From positions 1-61,138 of the forward strand of contig NZ_VWXX01000020.1 of assembly GCF_008632335.1 (NCBI RefSeq): a stretch of DNA of 61,138 nt, written 5' to 3'. A program made the translations under genes and the position numbers. Within the stretch, counting starts at the first letter, position 1; every line of letters starts with the position of its first letter. Shown here one piece after another: positions 29,983-39,243 of the stretch. Source of the stretch: Thiohalocapsa marina. Lineage in GTDB: Bacteria; Pseudomonadota; Gammaproteobacteria; Chromatiales; Chromatiaceae. The notes beneath the pieces are model-generated. The model had not been told where the DNA came from and made no database searches. It saw only the letters and a program-made list of their open reading frames with translations.

Positions 29983-30308
29983 CGATGCCTGGTGACGATG
30001 ACGGTGACGACGACTTCCTGATGGTCCGGGTCTATCTCAGCGAGGCAGACCATGGCCTGAAGCCGCTGCTGCGATGCCTGCATGACGAGCTTGGTGTCCG
30101 TGGCGCCACCGTGGTGCGGGGCGTGGCCGGTTTCGGCGGCTCCGGTGTGGTCCATCGCACCGCTCTGGTGGACCTGTCGTCGGATCTGCCGCTGGTGCTG
30201 GAATTCTATGACCGTGCCGAGGCGGCGCGGATCGCCATCGAGCGGATCAAGGCCCTGGTCCGGCCGGACCATGTGGTGTCCTGGCGCGTCCGGATCGAGG
30301 ACGGGTGA
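29979..30308 (+). CDS. DUF190 protein, CrcB partner
   Basis: A 109-residue PII-like small soluble protein: VRVYLSEADHGLKPLLRCLHDELGVRGATVVRGVAGFG is interrupted in the family only by small loops, and SDLPLVLEFYDRAEAARIAI follows. DUF190 proteins often neighbour crcB and are thought to modulate fluoride or ion transport. Overlap with crcB (ATGA) indicates coupled translation. Confidence 0.88.
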   Translation: MTMPGDDDGDDDFLMVRVYLSEADHGLKPLLRCLHDELGVRGATVVRGVAGFGGSGVVHRTALVDLSSDLPLVLEFYDRAEAARIAIERIKALVRPDHVVSWRVRIEDG

Positions 30309-30313
30309 TCCGC

Positions 30314-30349
30314 AAGGCCCCCGGCGGCCGGAGGCGCAAGGGGCTTTTT
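30314..30349 (+). terminator. intrinsic terminator after the crcB operon
   Basis: AAGGCCCC pairs with GGGGCTT with one bulged G; CGGCGGCCG forms an inner hairpin, and TTTTT follows. It closes the ftsK-to-DUF190 plus-strand block before the convergent DUF805 gene. Confidence 0.65.
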
Positions 30350-30375
30350 GATCAGGCCATCGTGCAGGCCAGGGT

Positions 30376-30747
30376 TCAGGCGGTGACGCCCTTGGGGTTG
30401 GGTCCGTGGGCGTTGCTGCCCGGGGTGCTGTCCTGCACGAAGAAGAAGATCAGGATCAGGGTGCCGATCACCGGGATCAGGCCGACGAGGATCCACCAGC
30501 CGGTGCGACCGGTGTCGTGCAGGCGCCGGACGCCGACACCAAGGCTGGGGATCAGCACCAGGATGATGTAGAGGCCGCTGAACAGGCCGTAGCCGGTTTC
30601 CGGGTTGAGCGTGCCCAGGGAGCTGTCGACGAGGCCGAGGCCGATGGCGATGAGCAGGTTGAACAGCGTGAAGTACCAGTACTCCGCGCGTTGGGCGCGG
30701 CCGCTGAAGACGGTGTATTTTTTCAGGACCGCTAGATACCAGTTCAT
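30376..30747 (-). CDS. DUF805 membrane protein
   Basis: 123 residues, three membrane helices. The family pattern is clear: YTVFSGRAQRAEYWYF at the start, VGVRRLHDTGRTGWW in the middle, then a hydrophobic helix and a soluble tail DSTPGSNAHGPNPKG. The function of DUF805 is unknown. It lies alone between convergent crcB/DUF190 and the minus-strand GH57 gene. Confidence 0.9.
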   Translation of the reverse strand: MNWYLAVLKKYTVFSGRAQRAEYWYFTLFNLLIAIGLGLVDSSLGTLNPETGYGLFSGLYIILVLIPSLGVGVRRLHDTGRTGWWILVGLIPVIGTLILIFFFVQDSTPGSNAHGPNPKGVTA

Positions 30748-30882
30748 GTCATGCGTCTCCGTTTCCGTTGGTTGATGGCCGGGGTGGGGGTGCTGATTCT
30801 GGCCGGCAAAGTGGTCAGGCCGACTCGGTGATCAGGCCGGCAAAGTGATCCGGCCCGCCAGGCGATCAGACCAGCCAGGTGA

Positions 30883-33093
30883 TCAGGCCAGAAAGATACG
30901 CTCAAGGCTGCCGGTGGCCAAGTTACCATGTCCGTCCTCGGCCTCGATAAAGTAGCGCAGATCGCCGGCGCCCGCAGGCAGCTCGGCGGTCAGGTATTCC
31001 GCGCTAGCCCTGGCACCAGTGGCGGACGGGTAGGGGCCGTGACGGCGCATCGGCAACCGCTGCTCGCCGTCGGATCCGCGCAGCACCAGGTCCACCCGCC
31101 GCAGCCCGGCGCAGTCGTCGACGAAGGCGTGGACCAGGGCCTGGCGCGGCGCGTCCAGCAGGCACCCCTGTCCCCAGCGCTTGCCGCCCGGGTTCTCCGG
31201 CGTGACCCAGGGCGGGAAGATGGTGGGTGCGGTGCGGTCGCCGCCCCGGGCCACCAGTCCGTCCAGCGCCGGCCCGATCTGCGCCAGCGCCAGGTTGGCG
31301 GCACGGGTCACCTGCTCGTCCCACTGCTGTTGGCCGGTCCAGTACCAGTAGCAGCTGGTTTCCGCCGTCAGCAGCAGGCGGATGGCCTCCGCCAGGGCCG
31401 GATGATCCGGCTCGGCGTCCTCGAGCGTGTGCACCCGGTTCTGCAATGCGGTCAGCACTGCCCAGGAGTTGAGGTCGGGGGAGTAGGGCTGGTCGTATCG
31501 GCTGAACCACTTCATGAATTGCGGATCGCCGTTGTCGGCGCCGGCCCAGGCGCCGGGCTCGATGTGGACGACCTGCGCGGGGTCCGGCGGAAACCGTTGC
31601 AGGTAGTCCTCCGCCGTGGTCAGCTCAAAGCGGGGGTCTTGCCGCAACCAATGCACCAGGGCGTCGGTGTTGTGATGGTAGTAACTGTCGGCGCCGCCGC
31701 CGTGGTTGTCGCCGTCGGAGTGCAGCAGGAAGAACGGCGGATGCGCCGGGTCGAAGCGCCCGCTGTCGACGATGCGCCGGTACACCTGGCCAAGCACGTC
31801 CGGATATTGCAGTGCACCAAAGCCGCCGCGGGCGTCCTCGTTGCCGATGTAGCGCTCTGCGGGGATGGCGATCAGGCTGTGCATGGCCCCGGACGGGTCC
31901 TCGTAGCCGACATACTCGGGGCGCAGCAGGCTGGGGGAGATCGGCGAGCCGGCCCAGATGTTGTGCAGTTGCAGCCAGTCGTCCATGGGCGGATTGACCT
32001 GGTCCGCCGGGTTTGGCGGCAGCATGCCCTCGCCGATGCCGGCGTAGGGGTAGTCGCGGCAGGCGCGAAAGCGGTGGATGGAATCGTAGATCACCGCGCT
32101 GACGCCGGCCTGGCGCAAGGCCGGGATCATGCGCACATGGAAGGCGGTTTCTGGCGGGAACAGCACGCCGGAGGCCTCGACGCCGAAGGTGTCGCGGATG
32201 GCCCGCCGGTGCCACTCGATCTGGCGCACGATGTCGCGCGGCGGAATCAGCGGCATCAGCGGATGGTAGAACCCCAGGCCGGCAAACGCGATGCGCGGAT
32301 TGCCCAGCGCGGTGCGGGCGCCGGCCATCTCGCGCAGGGCGCGGTTCCAGCCGGCAAAGCGGCCGCTGCAGCGCCCGAGTTCGGCACAGCGGTCGAGTTG
32401 CTCGATCAGCGAGCCGCTCCAGCTGGTGGACAGTCCGGCGTGGGGCAGTCCGCCATCGATGTATCGCTGCACGGCGGCGGGGATGAAGTCCGTGTAATTG
32501 CCGCCGCGGGCGCCGAATATGCCGTCCTTTTCACCGTCCCAGGCCAGGCGGTCGGTGGTGTCGTAATACGGCTGATGCATGTGCTTGTGGATGCCGAAGT
32601 ACAGCTTCACCGTGTCGCCGGCGGCGGTCACCGCCGGCACGGGCTTCGGCTCCAGATCCGAGCCTAGACCCAAGGTCCCCTGGTCAGCAGCGGTCGGGTC
32701 ATCGCGGGCCTGATCATGAGCGAGCCGGTCGGCGCTGGCCCGGACGGGCGGGGTCAGGTGGATCTCGCGATGCCGCTTGATCCAGTCGTCGCCCCCGGCC
32801 CCGGCGATGTCCGCCCGCCTGCAGCCCTCGATCTGTACCTGCATGCGCGGTCCGGTGACGGCCGCGGCCGGCACCTGCGCCTGATAGACCCAGCCGCCGT
32901 CCTCGCCCGGCCGGCCCTGCAGGTCGTCGCCGTTGAGCAGGACCTCCCGCCCCGGCGTGCGCAGGATGATCTGCGGAAACGGAATCCGGCCGTCCGCGCC
33001 GAAGCGCAGCGGAAACGCCGGATGCCTGCCGTCCGGCTCCAGCCGAAGCGCGTCCGGACACTCGATATCGAACAGGCGGGTAAAGATTGCCAT
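30883..33093 (-). CDS. GH57-type glycoside hydrolase
   Basis: 736 residues. After an about 150-residue N-terminal β-rich domain, the GH57 barrel begins LYFGIHKHMHQPYYD, with SWSGSLIEQLD, FAGLGFYHPLMPLIP, GVLFPPETAFHVRMIP (the Glu is the likely nucleophile) and LHSDGDNHGGG (candidate acid Asp). A C-terminal β domain ends the protein. GH57 enzymes act on α-glucans (amylopullulanase, branching enzyme, 4-α-glucanotransferase); which one cannot be read. No signal peptide, so it is probably cytoplasmic. ATG 33093 is chosen as the start of the conserved domain. Confidence 0.87.
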   Translation of the reverse strand: MAIFTRLFDIECPDALRLEPDGRHPAFPLRFGADGRIPFPQIILRTPGREVLLNGDDLQGRPGEDGGWVYQAQVPAAAVTGPRMQVQIEGCRRADIAGAGGDDWIKRHREIHLTPPVRASADRLAHDQARDDPTAADQGTLGLGSDLEPKPVPAVTAAGDTVKLYFGIHKHMHQPYYDTTDRLAWDGEKDGIFGARGGNYTDFIPAAVQRYIDGGLPHAGLSTSWSGSLIEQLDRCAELGRCSGRFAGWNRALREMAGARTALGNPRIAFAGLGFYHPLMPLIPPRDIVRQIEWHRRAIRDTFGVEASGVLFPPETAFHVRMIPALRQAGVSAVIYDSIHRFRACRDYPYAGIGEGMLPPNPADQVNPPMDDWLQLHNIWAGSPISPSLLRPEYVGYEDPSGAMHSLIAIPAERYIGNEDARGGFGALQYPDVLGQVYRRIVDSGRFDPAHPPFFLLHSDGDNHGGGADSYYHHNTDALVHWLRQDPRFELTTAEDYLQRFPPDPAQVVHIEPGAWAGADNGDPQFMKWFSRYDQPYSPDLNSWAVLTALQNRVHTLEDAEPDHPALAEAIRLLLTAETSCYWYWTGQQQWDEQVTRAANLALAQIGPALDGLVARGGDRTAPTIFPPWVTPENPGGKRWGQGCLLDAPRQALVHAFVDDCAGLRRVDLVLRGSDGEQRLPMRRHGPYPSATGARASAEYLTAELPAGAGDLRYFIEAEDGHGNLATGSLERIFLA

Positions 33094-33327
33094 GGATGGC
33101 CCGTGTGCTGAATGGATTGGCGATTCCGATCCGTGCATTATACCCACCGCAAACGAACCCAGGCCTGATCCTTGCCTACGTCGGTCCGGGGCAGCCTTGA
33201 GCACGGAAACTGCGCTGCCATTGCCGGGCGTCAAAGATCCCGCCGCCAGGCTGTAGCAGCATTCAGGATACCTGTGGCGAGCGCATTCGGCTTTGCCCGT
33301 CGCGGCACAACCATAAGGAGGATTTTC

Positions 33328-34974
33328 ATGCGACCTTCGATTGGTATCCTGATGCCTTGTCTGCTGCTGGCGGTGTTCGCCGTCGGCGCCCAGGCCCGCG
33401 ACAACTGGCCCACCCCGCCAGGCAGCGAAGGCGCACCGGCACAGGTGTCCGGCCCCTTGCAGGGCGGTACCGCCGACCACGCCAAGTTCGACGAGCTGCG
33501 GGGGCCGTTCGAGGACGGCCGGGCGGTCACCAGGGCCTGCCTCGGCTGCCACACCGAGACCGGCCAGCATTTCATGCAGAACATCCACTGGACCTGGTCC
33601 TACGTCGACCCGGAGACCGGCCAGCAGCTCGGCAAGCGCCATCTGATCAACAACTTCTGCACCAATTCCCGCGGCAACGAGGGTATGTGCGCCCAGTGCC
33701 ACGCCGGATACGGCTGGAAGGACGAGGACTTCGACTTCTCCGACGAGACCCGCATCGACTGCCTGGTCTGTCACGAAACCACAGGCAATTACTACAAGAC
33801 GCCGAATTCCGCCGGCAGCCCCGCCTGTTCAGTCATGTTCGAGGGCAAGCCCCCCATCGACCTGGCCGCTGCCGCGCAGAGCGTCGGCCTGCCACAGCGG
33901 GCCAACTGTGGCGCCTGTCACTTCAACGGCGGCGGCGGTGACAACGTCAAGCATGGCGATCTGTCCACGGCCCTGAAGGCGCCGCCGCGCACCCTGGACG
34001 TGCACATGGGCGAGGACGGGCTCAACTTTGCCTGCACCGCCTGCCATGTGACCGACAAGCATGTCTGGGCCGGCAGCCGTTATCGCATCGTCGCCCGGGA
34101 TACCGAGGGCACCGGCAAGCCCGGCCAGCGCACCGACGTGGCCACCTGCGAGTCCTGCCACGGCCTGTCGCCACATCCGGTGGACAGCCTGGCCAGCTTC
34201 AAGCTCAATGACCATGTGCAGAGCATCGCCTGCCAGACCTGCCACATCCCCGAGTTCGCCCGCGGCGGCGTCGCCACGGTGGTCGACTGGGACTGGCGCA
34301 CCGCCGGCAAGACCCGCGACGGCGAGGGCTACCACGAGGAAGGCTACATCCAGGGCAACGGCGGCCACCGCTACACCTACAAGTCCATCAAGGGCAACTT
34401 CACCTATGCGGAGAAACTGGTGCCGGCGTATGACTGGTTCGATGGCCAGATGCACTACACCACCATCGACACCCGTTTCGATCCCGCGGCGGAGTCCATT
34501 GAGATCAACGGCTTCGAGGGGTCCCGGGCGGATCCAGCCTCGCGCATCTGGCCATTCAAGCGCATGCACACCTGGCAGCCGTACGACAAGGGCAACGGCA
34601 CCCTGGTCTACACCCACCTCTGGGGCGAGGATGACGCCGCCTACTGGGGCAATTACGACATGGCCGCCGCCATCGAGAAGGGCATGGCGGACTTCGGGCT
34701 GGACTATTCTGGTGACTACGGCTTCATCGAGACCATCTCCTGGTGGCCCATCACCCACATGGTGGCGCCGAAGGAGCAGGCCCTCGGCTGCGGCGACTGC
34801 CATACACCGCAGAACAGTCGCCTGGCCTCTGTGGAAGGGGTCTACATGCCCGGCCGCGACCGCAACCGCTGGCTCGACATCATCGGCACGCTGATCGTGG
34901 CCGGCACCCTCGCTGGCATCATCATCCACGGCCTGGTCCGGTTCTTCTCGCCGAAGTCGGAGCACCACGCATGA
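33328..34974 (+). CDS. octahaem tetrathionate reductase-type cytochrome c
   Basis: 548 residues with a signal peptide (1-23), eight CxxCH haem motifs (CLGCH, CAQCH, CLVCH, CGACH, CTACH, CESCH, CQTCH, CGDCH) and a C-terminal membrane anchor (IIGTLIVAGTLAGIIIHGLV). Spacing and length match the octahaem tetrathionate reductase family, whose members can reduce tetrathionate, nitrite or hydroxylamine in vitro; the physiological substrate here is inference. Perfect AAGGAGG ribosome site. The stop overlaps the ATG of the b-type cytochrome, which probably supplies electrons from quinol. Confidence 0.92.
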   Translation: MRPSIGILMPCLLLAVFAVGAQARDNWPTPPGSEGAPAQVSGPLQGGTADHAKFDELRGPFEDGRAVTRACLGCHTETGQHFMQNIHWTWSYVDPETGQQLGKRHLINNFCTNSRGNEGMCAQCHAGYGWKDEDFDFSDETRIDCLVCHETTGNYYKTPNSAGSPACSVMFEGKPPIDLAAAAQSVGLPQRANCGACHFNGGGGDNVKHGDLSTALKAPPRTLDVHMGEDGLNFACTACHVTDKHVWAGSRYRIVARDTEGTGKPGQRTDVATCESCHGLSPHPVDSLASFKLNDHVQSIACQTCHIPEFARGGVATVVDWDWRTAGKTRDGEGYHEEGYIQGNGGHRYTYKSIKGNFTYAEKLVPAYDWFDGQMHYTTIDTRFDPAAESIEINGFEGSRADPASRIWPFKRMHTWQPYDKGNGTLVYTHLWGEDDAAYWGNYDMAAAIEKGMADFGLDYSGDYGFIETISWWPITHMVAPKEQALGCGDCHTPQNSRLASVEGVYMPGRDRNRWLDIIGTLIVAGTLAGIIIHGLVRFFSPKSEHHA

Positions 34975-35624
34975 CACTGCAACGGGTCAAGATCTTCAGC
35001 CGGTTCGAGCGCTTCTGGCACTGGTCGCAGATGCTGCTGATCGTGGTGCTGCTCGTCACCGGCTTCGGCCTGCACGGCTTCCACGACATCTTCACGTTCG
35101 AGCAGGCGGTCACCTTGCATACCGCCGCGGCCATGGTGCTGCTGTTCCTGTGGCTGTTCGCCACCTTCTGGCTGTTCACCACCCGCAGCTGGCGCCACTT
35201 CATCCCGAGCCTGTCCGGGATGTGGGGAGTGCTTCGCTTCTACAGCTTCGGCATCTTCAAGGGCGAGCGTCATCCCTACCGCAAGGCCTACTGGCGCAAG
35301 CACAACCCGCTGCAGGCCCTGGCCTACCTGATGCTCAAAATCGTGCTGTTCCCGGCCATCTGGATCACCGGTCTGATCTATCTGTTCTATTTCGCCTGGC
35401 GTGACATCCCCGATGCCGCCCAGTGGCTGCATCTGGTGGCCTTGATACACACCGGCGCTGCCTTCGCGATCCTGACCTTCGTGCTGGTGCATGTCTACAT
35501 GCTGACCACCGGACACTCGTTCCGCGAGCACCTGATGCCCATGATCACGGGCTTCGACGAGGTGGACCTGACGCCGGAAGAGGAGGCCTACCTGCGCAAG
35601 GACCAGCCGCAGGACATTCGCTGA
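34971..35624 (+). CDS. b561-type di-haem membrane cytochrome
   Basis: 217 residues, four membrane helices with candidate haem histidines in FWHWSQMLLIVVLLVTGF, LHTAAAMVLL and HTGAAFAILTFVLVHVYML. Related to the cytochrome b subunits of formate dehydrogenase, hydrogenase and thiosulfate reductase. Translationally coupled (ATGA) to the octahaem cytochrome, forming a likely two-subunit quinol-linked reductase. Confidence 0.9.
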   Translation: MTLQRVKIFSRFERFWHWSQMLLIVVLLVTGFGLHGFHDIFTFEQAVTLHTAAAMVLLFLWLFATFWLFTTRSWRHFIPSLSGMWGVLRFYSFGIFKGERHPYRKAYWRKHNPLQALAYLMLKIVLFPAIWITGLIYLFYFAWRDIPDAAQWLHLVALIHTGAAFAILTFVLVHVYMLTTGHSFREHLMPMITGFDEVDLTPEEEAYLRKDQPQDIR

Positions 35625-36130
35625 GGCGGTATGGAACCCGAAAACCGCGTTATGGGGTTCTGTCACCAGGAGGTGGCACAGCCACCTCGTGCTGAGGTTT
35701 GATATTGCGGAAAGGGCGGGGCTTCCAGCCCCGCGAAACCCGAATGTGCTTCTGCAACGGGTCGGTCTCAAGCCCTGATGGATCGCCCGGCCGGGGTTGT
35801 CTACCTGCGTTTTGCCGATTCCTCGCTTTCTATTTCCTTGACCTCGGTGCCTTTCGTGTTCGGTAACGCTCCTTCTCTCGGGCGTTGACAAAACCGCGTT
35901 CAATCAGTGGGAAAAACACCCAATGTCAGCCGAAATCTGACTTGTACCTGCCGCATTGGTTCGTTACGGTCTCGGCCTGATTTTCTTGTTCCGAGCACCA
36001 TCACGCCTAACCCTGCGTCAATCTCGCCAGGAATTCGTATTTCGTACGATGTTACTGGCGCCAGCGGGTTCGGTATTCGACTTCAGGCGTGACAACGGCA
36101 ACCCTTATAGACCGAGATGCATAACCGTCC
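35625..36130. other. 505-bp intergenic region with hairpin repeat
   Basis: Separates the octahaem operon from the protease gene. It holds a hairpin repeat at 35650-35760, including GGCGGGGCTTCCAGCCCCGC at 35715-35734 and a GAGGTGGC/GCCACCTC stem. TTGACA at 35885 lacks a good -10. From about 35880 the sequence becomes AT-richer, the start of the accessory patch. I see no gene. Confidence 0.6.
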
Positions 36131-37819
36131 ATGAAGCCGACCTGTCTGAAAAATTCTCTCGTCCCCCGCCTGTTTGTGATCGCCTGCCTCTGCCTCCCCA
36201 CGATGGCGCTGTCAGAAGAGCCCATAGAGCGGTTGCGTTCTCTCGGCCTGTCAGTCTCGCCATCCAGTGCGGCATTCGAGCGCTTCCTCGAGCGGCGTGC
36301 CGCCGGCAAGTGGATCACAAAGACCGACGACGGGCGCGCCCTCGGGTCCACGCCGGCCCCATTCCGGATGCCGCCGCGTCGGGATCTTGCCGGGGTGCGA
36401 GCGAGCGCAAAATTCGAGCAGCCGCTGCCCGCGTACTACGATCTTCGGACCACACGGCCAAAAGGGGTGACCCCGGTGGTCAGCCAGGGGTCTTGCGGCG
36501 CCTGCTGGACGTTTGCAGCCATGGCGGCCATCGAATCGAACACGCGGTATACGCGTGGGGTCATCACCGATCTTTCCGAGGCGGACCTGAACGAACGCCA
36601 CGGGTTTGACAACCCTGTCTGCTCGGGCGGAAATCCAACTATGGCAACCGCCTACATCGCGCGCGGCAGTGGTCCTCTGACGGAGTCGGACGCGCCATAC
36701 CCCTCCTGGTACTTCAGCAGCACGCCCACGGGGCCGATCGATCCAAACCCAGATGCGGCTGCCAGTACGGCCGACCTGGGATGGAGGCGACCGATCAATC
36801 GGCCTGCAACCGAAGACCGCGTCTTCTATCCGATGGACGTCCACATGCTGGAAAAAGCGGGTGCGGCCTTGAACCCGGAGGAAATGTGGTGGATCAAGAA
36901 TGCGCTCTATCGCAATGGGGCCGTGCTCATGGCATTCATGTGGGCAGATCAATACTATAACCCACGCACCTATGCGTATTACAACGGTATCGACACCTAC
37001 GCCAATCACGAAGTAACCATTGTTGGCTGGGACGATCACTATCCGGCCTCCAACTTTATCGATCCACCAGGCGCTAACGGGGCCTTTATTGTCAAGAACA
37101 GCTGGGGGACCGATTGGGGCGACGCAGGCTACTTTTATATCTCTTATGAAGATGTCACCATCGACCGGATCACCCAGTTTCAGGATGCAGTGCCCAGTCG
37201 CCCCTACACGCACATCTACCAGTACGATCCACTAGGCGTTGTGGACGTTGGGGGCTTCGATACGGATACCGCCTGGTTTGCGAACGTGTTTATCGCCAGT
37301 GCGAAAGGTGCCGCTATCAATGGGGCTGGATTCTATACAGTGGGTCCGTCCAGCTACACCGTCCAGATCTACTCCGGCACGGAAATCGTCGACAATTTCC
37401 CATATATCAACCCGACAGCCGGCACACTCGAGCATGAACAGCTCGGTGAACTATCGGAGGCCGGCTATCACACCATCCACTTCGACTGGCCCGCACGGGT
37501 TACTCCTGGGCAGCCCTTCTCTGTAGTCGTCCGGTTGACAACCCCAGGGGAGACCAAGATCGTCGGACTGGAATTTGCGAAAAAGGGCTACTCCAGCGCG
37601 GCAAGTTCCGTCCACGGGCAGAGCTATATGAGTCCGGACGGCAATGCCTGGTTCTCGCTTGGCGAGGACGCAAACGTGACGCTAAAGGCGTTTGCCACCG
37701 CGACATCGCCAGGACCGTTCTGGCTTGGGAAAGGCGGTGGTGTTCGACGCAGTTCAGGTTCCGATAAAGACTCGTTCATAAGCCGAGCCCCGTGGGCGCT
37801 TGAAAGCGGGCGTCTTTAG
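36131..37819 (+). CDS. secreted papain-like (C1A) protease with lectin-like C-terminal domain
   Basis: 562 residues. Signal peptide 1-27, a short propeptide, then a C1A peptidase domain: QGSCGACWTFAAMAAIES with the nucleophile Cys, NHEVTIVGWDD with the His and VKNSWGTDWGDAGYFYI with the Asn. After about residue 390 a β-sandwich domain (WFANVFIASAKG, YTVQIYSGTE, FSVVVRLTTPG) matches the lectin-like module found after bacterial C1 peptidases. Probably periplasmic or extracellular. Base composition is lower in GC than its neighbours, suggesting transfer. It precedes two secreted CVNH proteins on the same strand. Confidence 0.9.
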   Translation: MKPTCLKNSLVPRLFVIACLCLPTMALSEEPIERLRSLGLSVSPSSAAFERFLERRAAGKWITKTDDGRALGSTPAPFRMPPRRDLAGVRASAKFEQPLPAYYDLRTTRPKGVTPVVSQGSCGACWTFAAMAAIESNTRYTRGVITDLSEADLNERHGFDNPVCSGGNPTMATAYIARGSGPLTESDAPYPSWYFSSTPTGPIDPNPDAAASTADLGWRRPINRPATEDRVFYPMDVHMLEKAGAALNPEEMWWIKNALYRNGAVLMAFMWADQYYNPRTYAYYNGIDTYANHEVTIVGWDDHYPASNFIDPPGANGAFIVKNSWGTDWGDAGYFYISYEDVTIDRITQFQDAVPSRPYTHIYQYDPLGVVDVGGFDTDTAWFANVFIASAKGAAINGAGFYTVGPSSYTVQIYSGTEIVDNFPYINPTAGTLEHEQLGELSEAGYHTIHFDWPARVTPGQPFSVVVRLTTPGETKIVGLEFAKKGYSSAASSVHGQSYMSPDGNAWFSLGEDANVTLKAFATATSPGPFWLGKGGGVRRSSGSDKDSFISRAPWALESGRL

Positions 37820-38120
37820 CTGCCGGGCTCCTTCGGTAAGCGCTTGGCCATGCCCCACTCGTTCCGAGTGGCCTAGCAGAGGAGCAGGTCGAGGTGGGTA
37901 ACCCGGCACTTCAGTGACATAAGCCGCGTATAAAACAAGACCGAAGACTCGAACGTCGGACAGCGTGCTGAAGTTGGCTCCGGCTCAGACCGGGAAAGCC
38001 AGCCAGCCAAGGTCTTCCTGCGCCTGAAATTATCGGTTTTCTAACGCGAATGTCGAATGTAGCGGCTTCGCAAAGGTGAAAACGAGAATAATCCTGATCG
38101 CAACAATAGAGAGTGGAAAT
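37820..38120. other. intergenic region before the CVNH genes
   Basis: 301 bp of moderate GC without a credible gene. A short inverted element CCACTCGTTCCGAGTGG (37855-37871) could end transcription of the protease gene, though it has no T run. Confidence 0.4.
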
Positions 38121-38555
38121 ATGAAGAAAATGGCATTGGTCGGTCTCGTCTTGTTGCCGGGTCATTTGCTGGCGGCTTGGTTCCCTGTCGCAAACTTGCA
38201 ACAGACCTGCACCGCATTTGATCTGAAAGAGGGTGTCCGGCTGGAGGCATTCTGTGTGGAGAGGCCAACGTTCAGACCACGCGATCCGGCGAATTATCCT
38301 ATTTCCATGATGCGGCGCACATCGATCGATCTCGACCAGTGCGTCGGGGAAGACCCGGATGGCAATCTTGTTTTCGGCGGGCGCGACTTCTCCAGTCAAT
38401 GTCACTCGATCGGTTTCAACCAGACGCCAGTCGGTCCCATGCTCTACGCGACTTGCCGCAGTGACGCAGGGGTCGAGGTGGATTCTATCCCCCTGAATCT
38501 GTCTCGTGGTCTGTCCAGCCAGGATGGTCAGCTGACCTGTTCCTCGGCGAATTAA
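38121..38555 (+). CDS. secreted CVNH (cyanovirin-N homology) domain protein
   Basis: 144 residues with a signal peptide (1-19). The mature part shows CTAFDL and then SIDLDQCVGEDPDGNLVFGG, DFSSQCHSIGF, LYATCR and LNLSRGLSSQDGQL, the repeat pattern of the CVNH fold (LdLddcIgNdnGnL, FsxsC, LxAxCrdxdG). CVNH proteins bind high-mannose or other glycans. ATG 38121 is preferred over an upstream one at 38076 because the signal peptide starts there. Six cysteines could form disulfides. Low GC compared with the flanks. Confidence 0.75.
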   Translation: MKKMALVGLVLLPGHLLAAWFPVANLQQTCTAFDLKEGVRLEAFCVERPTFRPRDPANYPISMMRRTSIDLDQCVGEDPDGNLVFGGRDFSSQCHSIGFNQTPVGPMLYATCRSDAGVEVDSIPLNLSRGLSSQDGQLTCSSAN

Positions 38556-38578
38556 ATTACTACAGGAGCAAGAACATT

Positions 38579-39016
38579 GTGAAAAATTTTATCCTCCTGG
38601 GTCTTCTCTCCCAAGGTTTCTTTTTTCATGGTCTCTCGAATGCTGCGGACTCGGACTACGCTTGCACTACGTCCAATTCATCCGATAAATGCTACTTCTG
38701 CAAGCTGAGCCTGTTCCATGGGTCGATCGAGTGCAAGAGAGACATTGAAATGGTCGATTTGGCTGGAGCACCCTATACAATCGTCAGACCGATTTCCAAG
38801 AGCATTGATGATTGCGTCGGAAATGACAATGGGCAAATGATTCACGGATCGGCAGCCGGAGACAGTTGTCAGGACTACACCTTGGAGAATGATGAATTGA
38901 GTGCTAGATGCCGTGACGGGGCCGGCACCCTGCAGGACACGCGGATCCATCTCCCCGATTACTTTATGGCGAACACGCCACCGACGAATGGCGAGAATAT
39001 CATTTGCGTTCGCTGA
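38579..39016 (+). CDS. second secreted CVNH-like protein
   Basis: 145 residues: signal peptide 1-22, then KSIDDCVGNDNGQMIHG and LSARCRDGAGTLQDTRIHLPD, again the CVNH pattern, though the N-terminal half is diverged and cysteine-rich (CTTSNSSDKCYFCKL). Starts with GTG; AGGAG lies 12 bases upstream. Only 23 bp after the first CVNH gene, so they are likely co-transcribed and arose by duplication followed by strong divergence. Confidence 0.68.
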   Translation: MKNFILLGLLSQGFFFHGLSNAADSDYACTTSNSSDKCYFCKLSLFHGSIECKRDIEMVDLAGAPYTIVRPISKSIDDCVGNDNGQMIHGSAAGDSCQDYTLENDELSARCRDGAGTLQDTRIHLPDYFMANTPPTNGENIICVR

Positions 39017-39180
39017 CGCGCGAATTATGGATGCGGGCTTGCTTGCCGCTTTCAGGCAGACGCTGGTGCCTTGGGCGTTCGGCTTAAGCTTCAGTTCGCC
39101 ATTCCATAACGCTGTCCCCGTGTCGCCGGATGGCCAGCGGCCGTAACCACTGAAAATGGCGGAGCGTTCTGCGCCGTCGT

Positions 39181-39230
39181 TTTGGTGCCGTTTGGGGCGC
39201 CGGTTGGGGCCCCGCTTGGGGCCCTGTTCG
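39181..39230. repeat. degenerate TTTGGGGC tandem repeat
   Basis: Four imperfect units of 10-13 bp (TTTGGTGCCG, TTTGGGGCGCCGG, TTGGGGCCCCGC, TTGGGGCCCTG) lie just downstream of the DUF533 remnant stop, within a 227-bp gap. The rest of the gap shows nothing recognisable. Confidence 0.6.
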
Positions 39231-39243
39231 GCGCATGCTCCGC

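Noticed and set aside
38030-38060. Possible integron attC site before the CVNH genes
   Set aside because: A TCTAAC-like core is present but no paired GTTRRRY site or stem structure fits.
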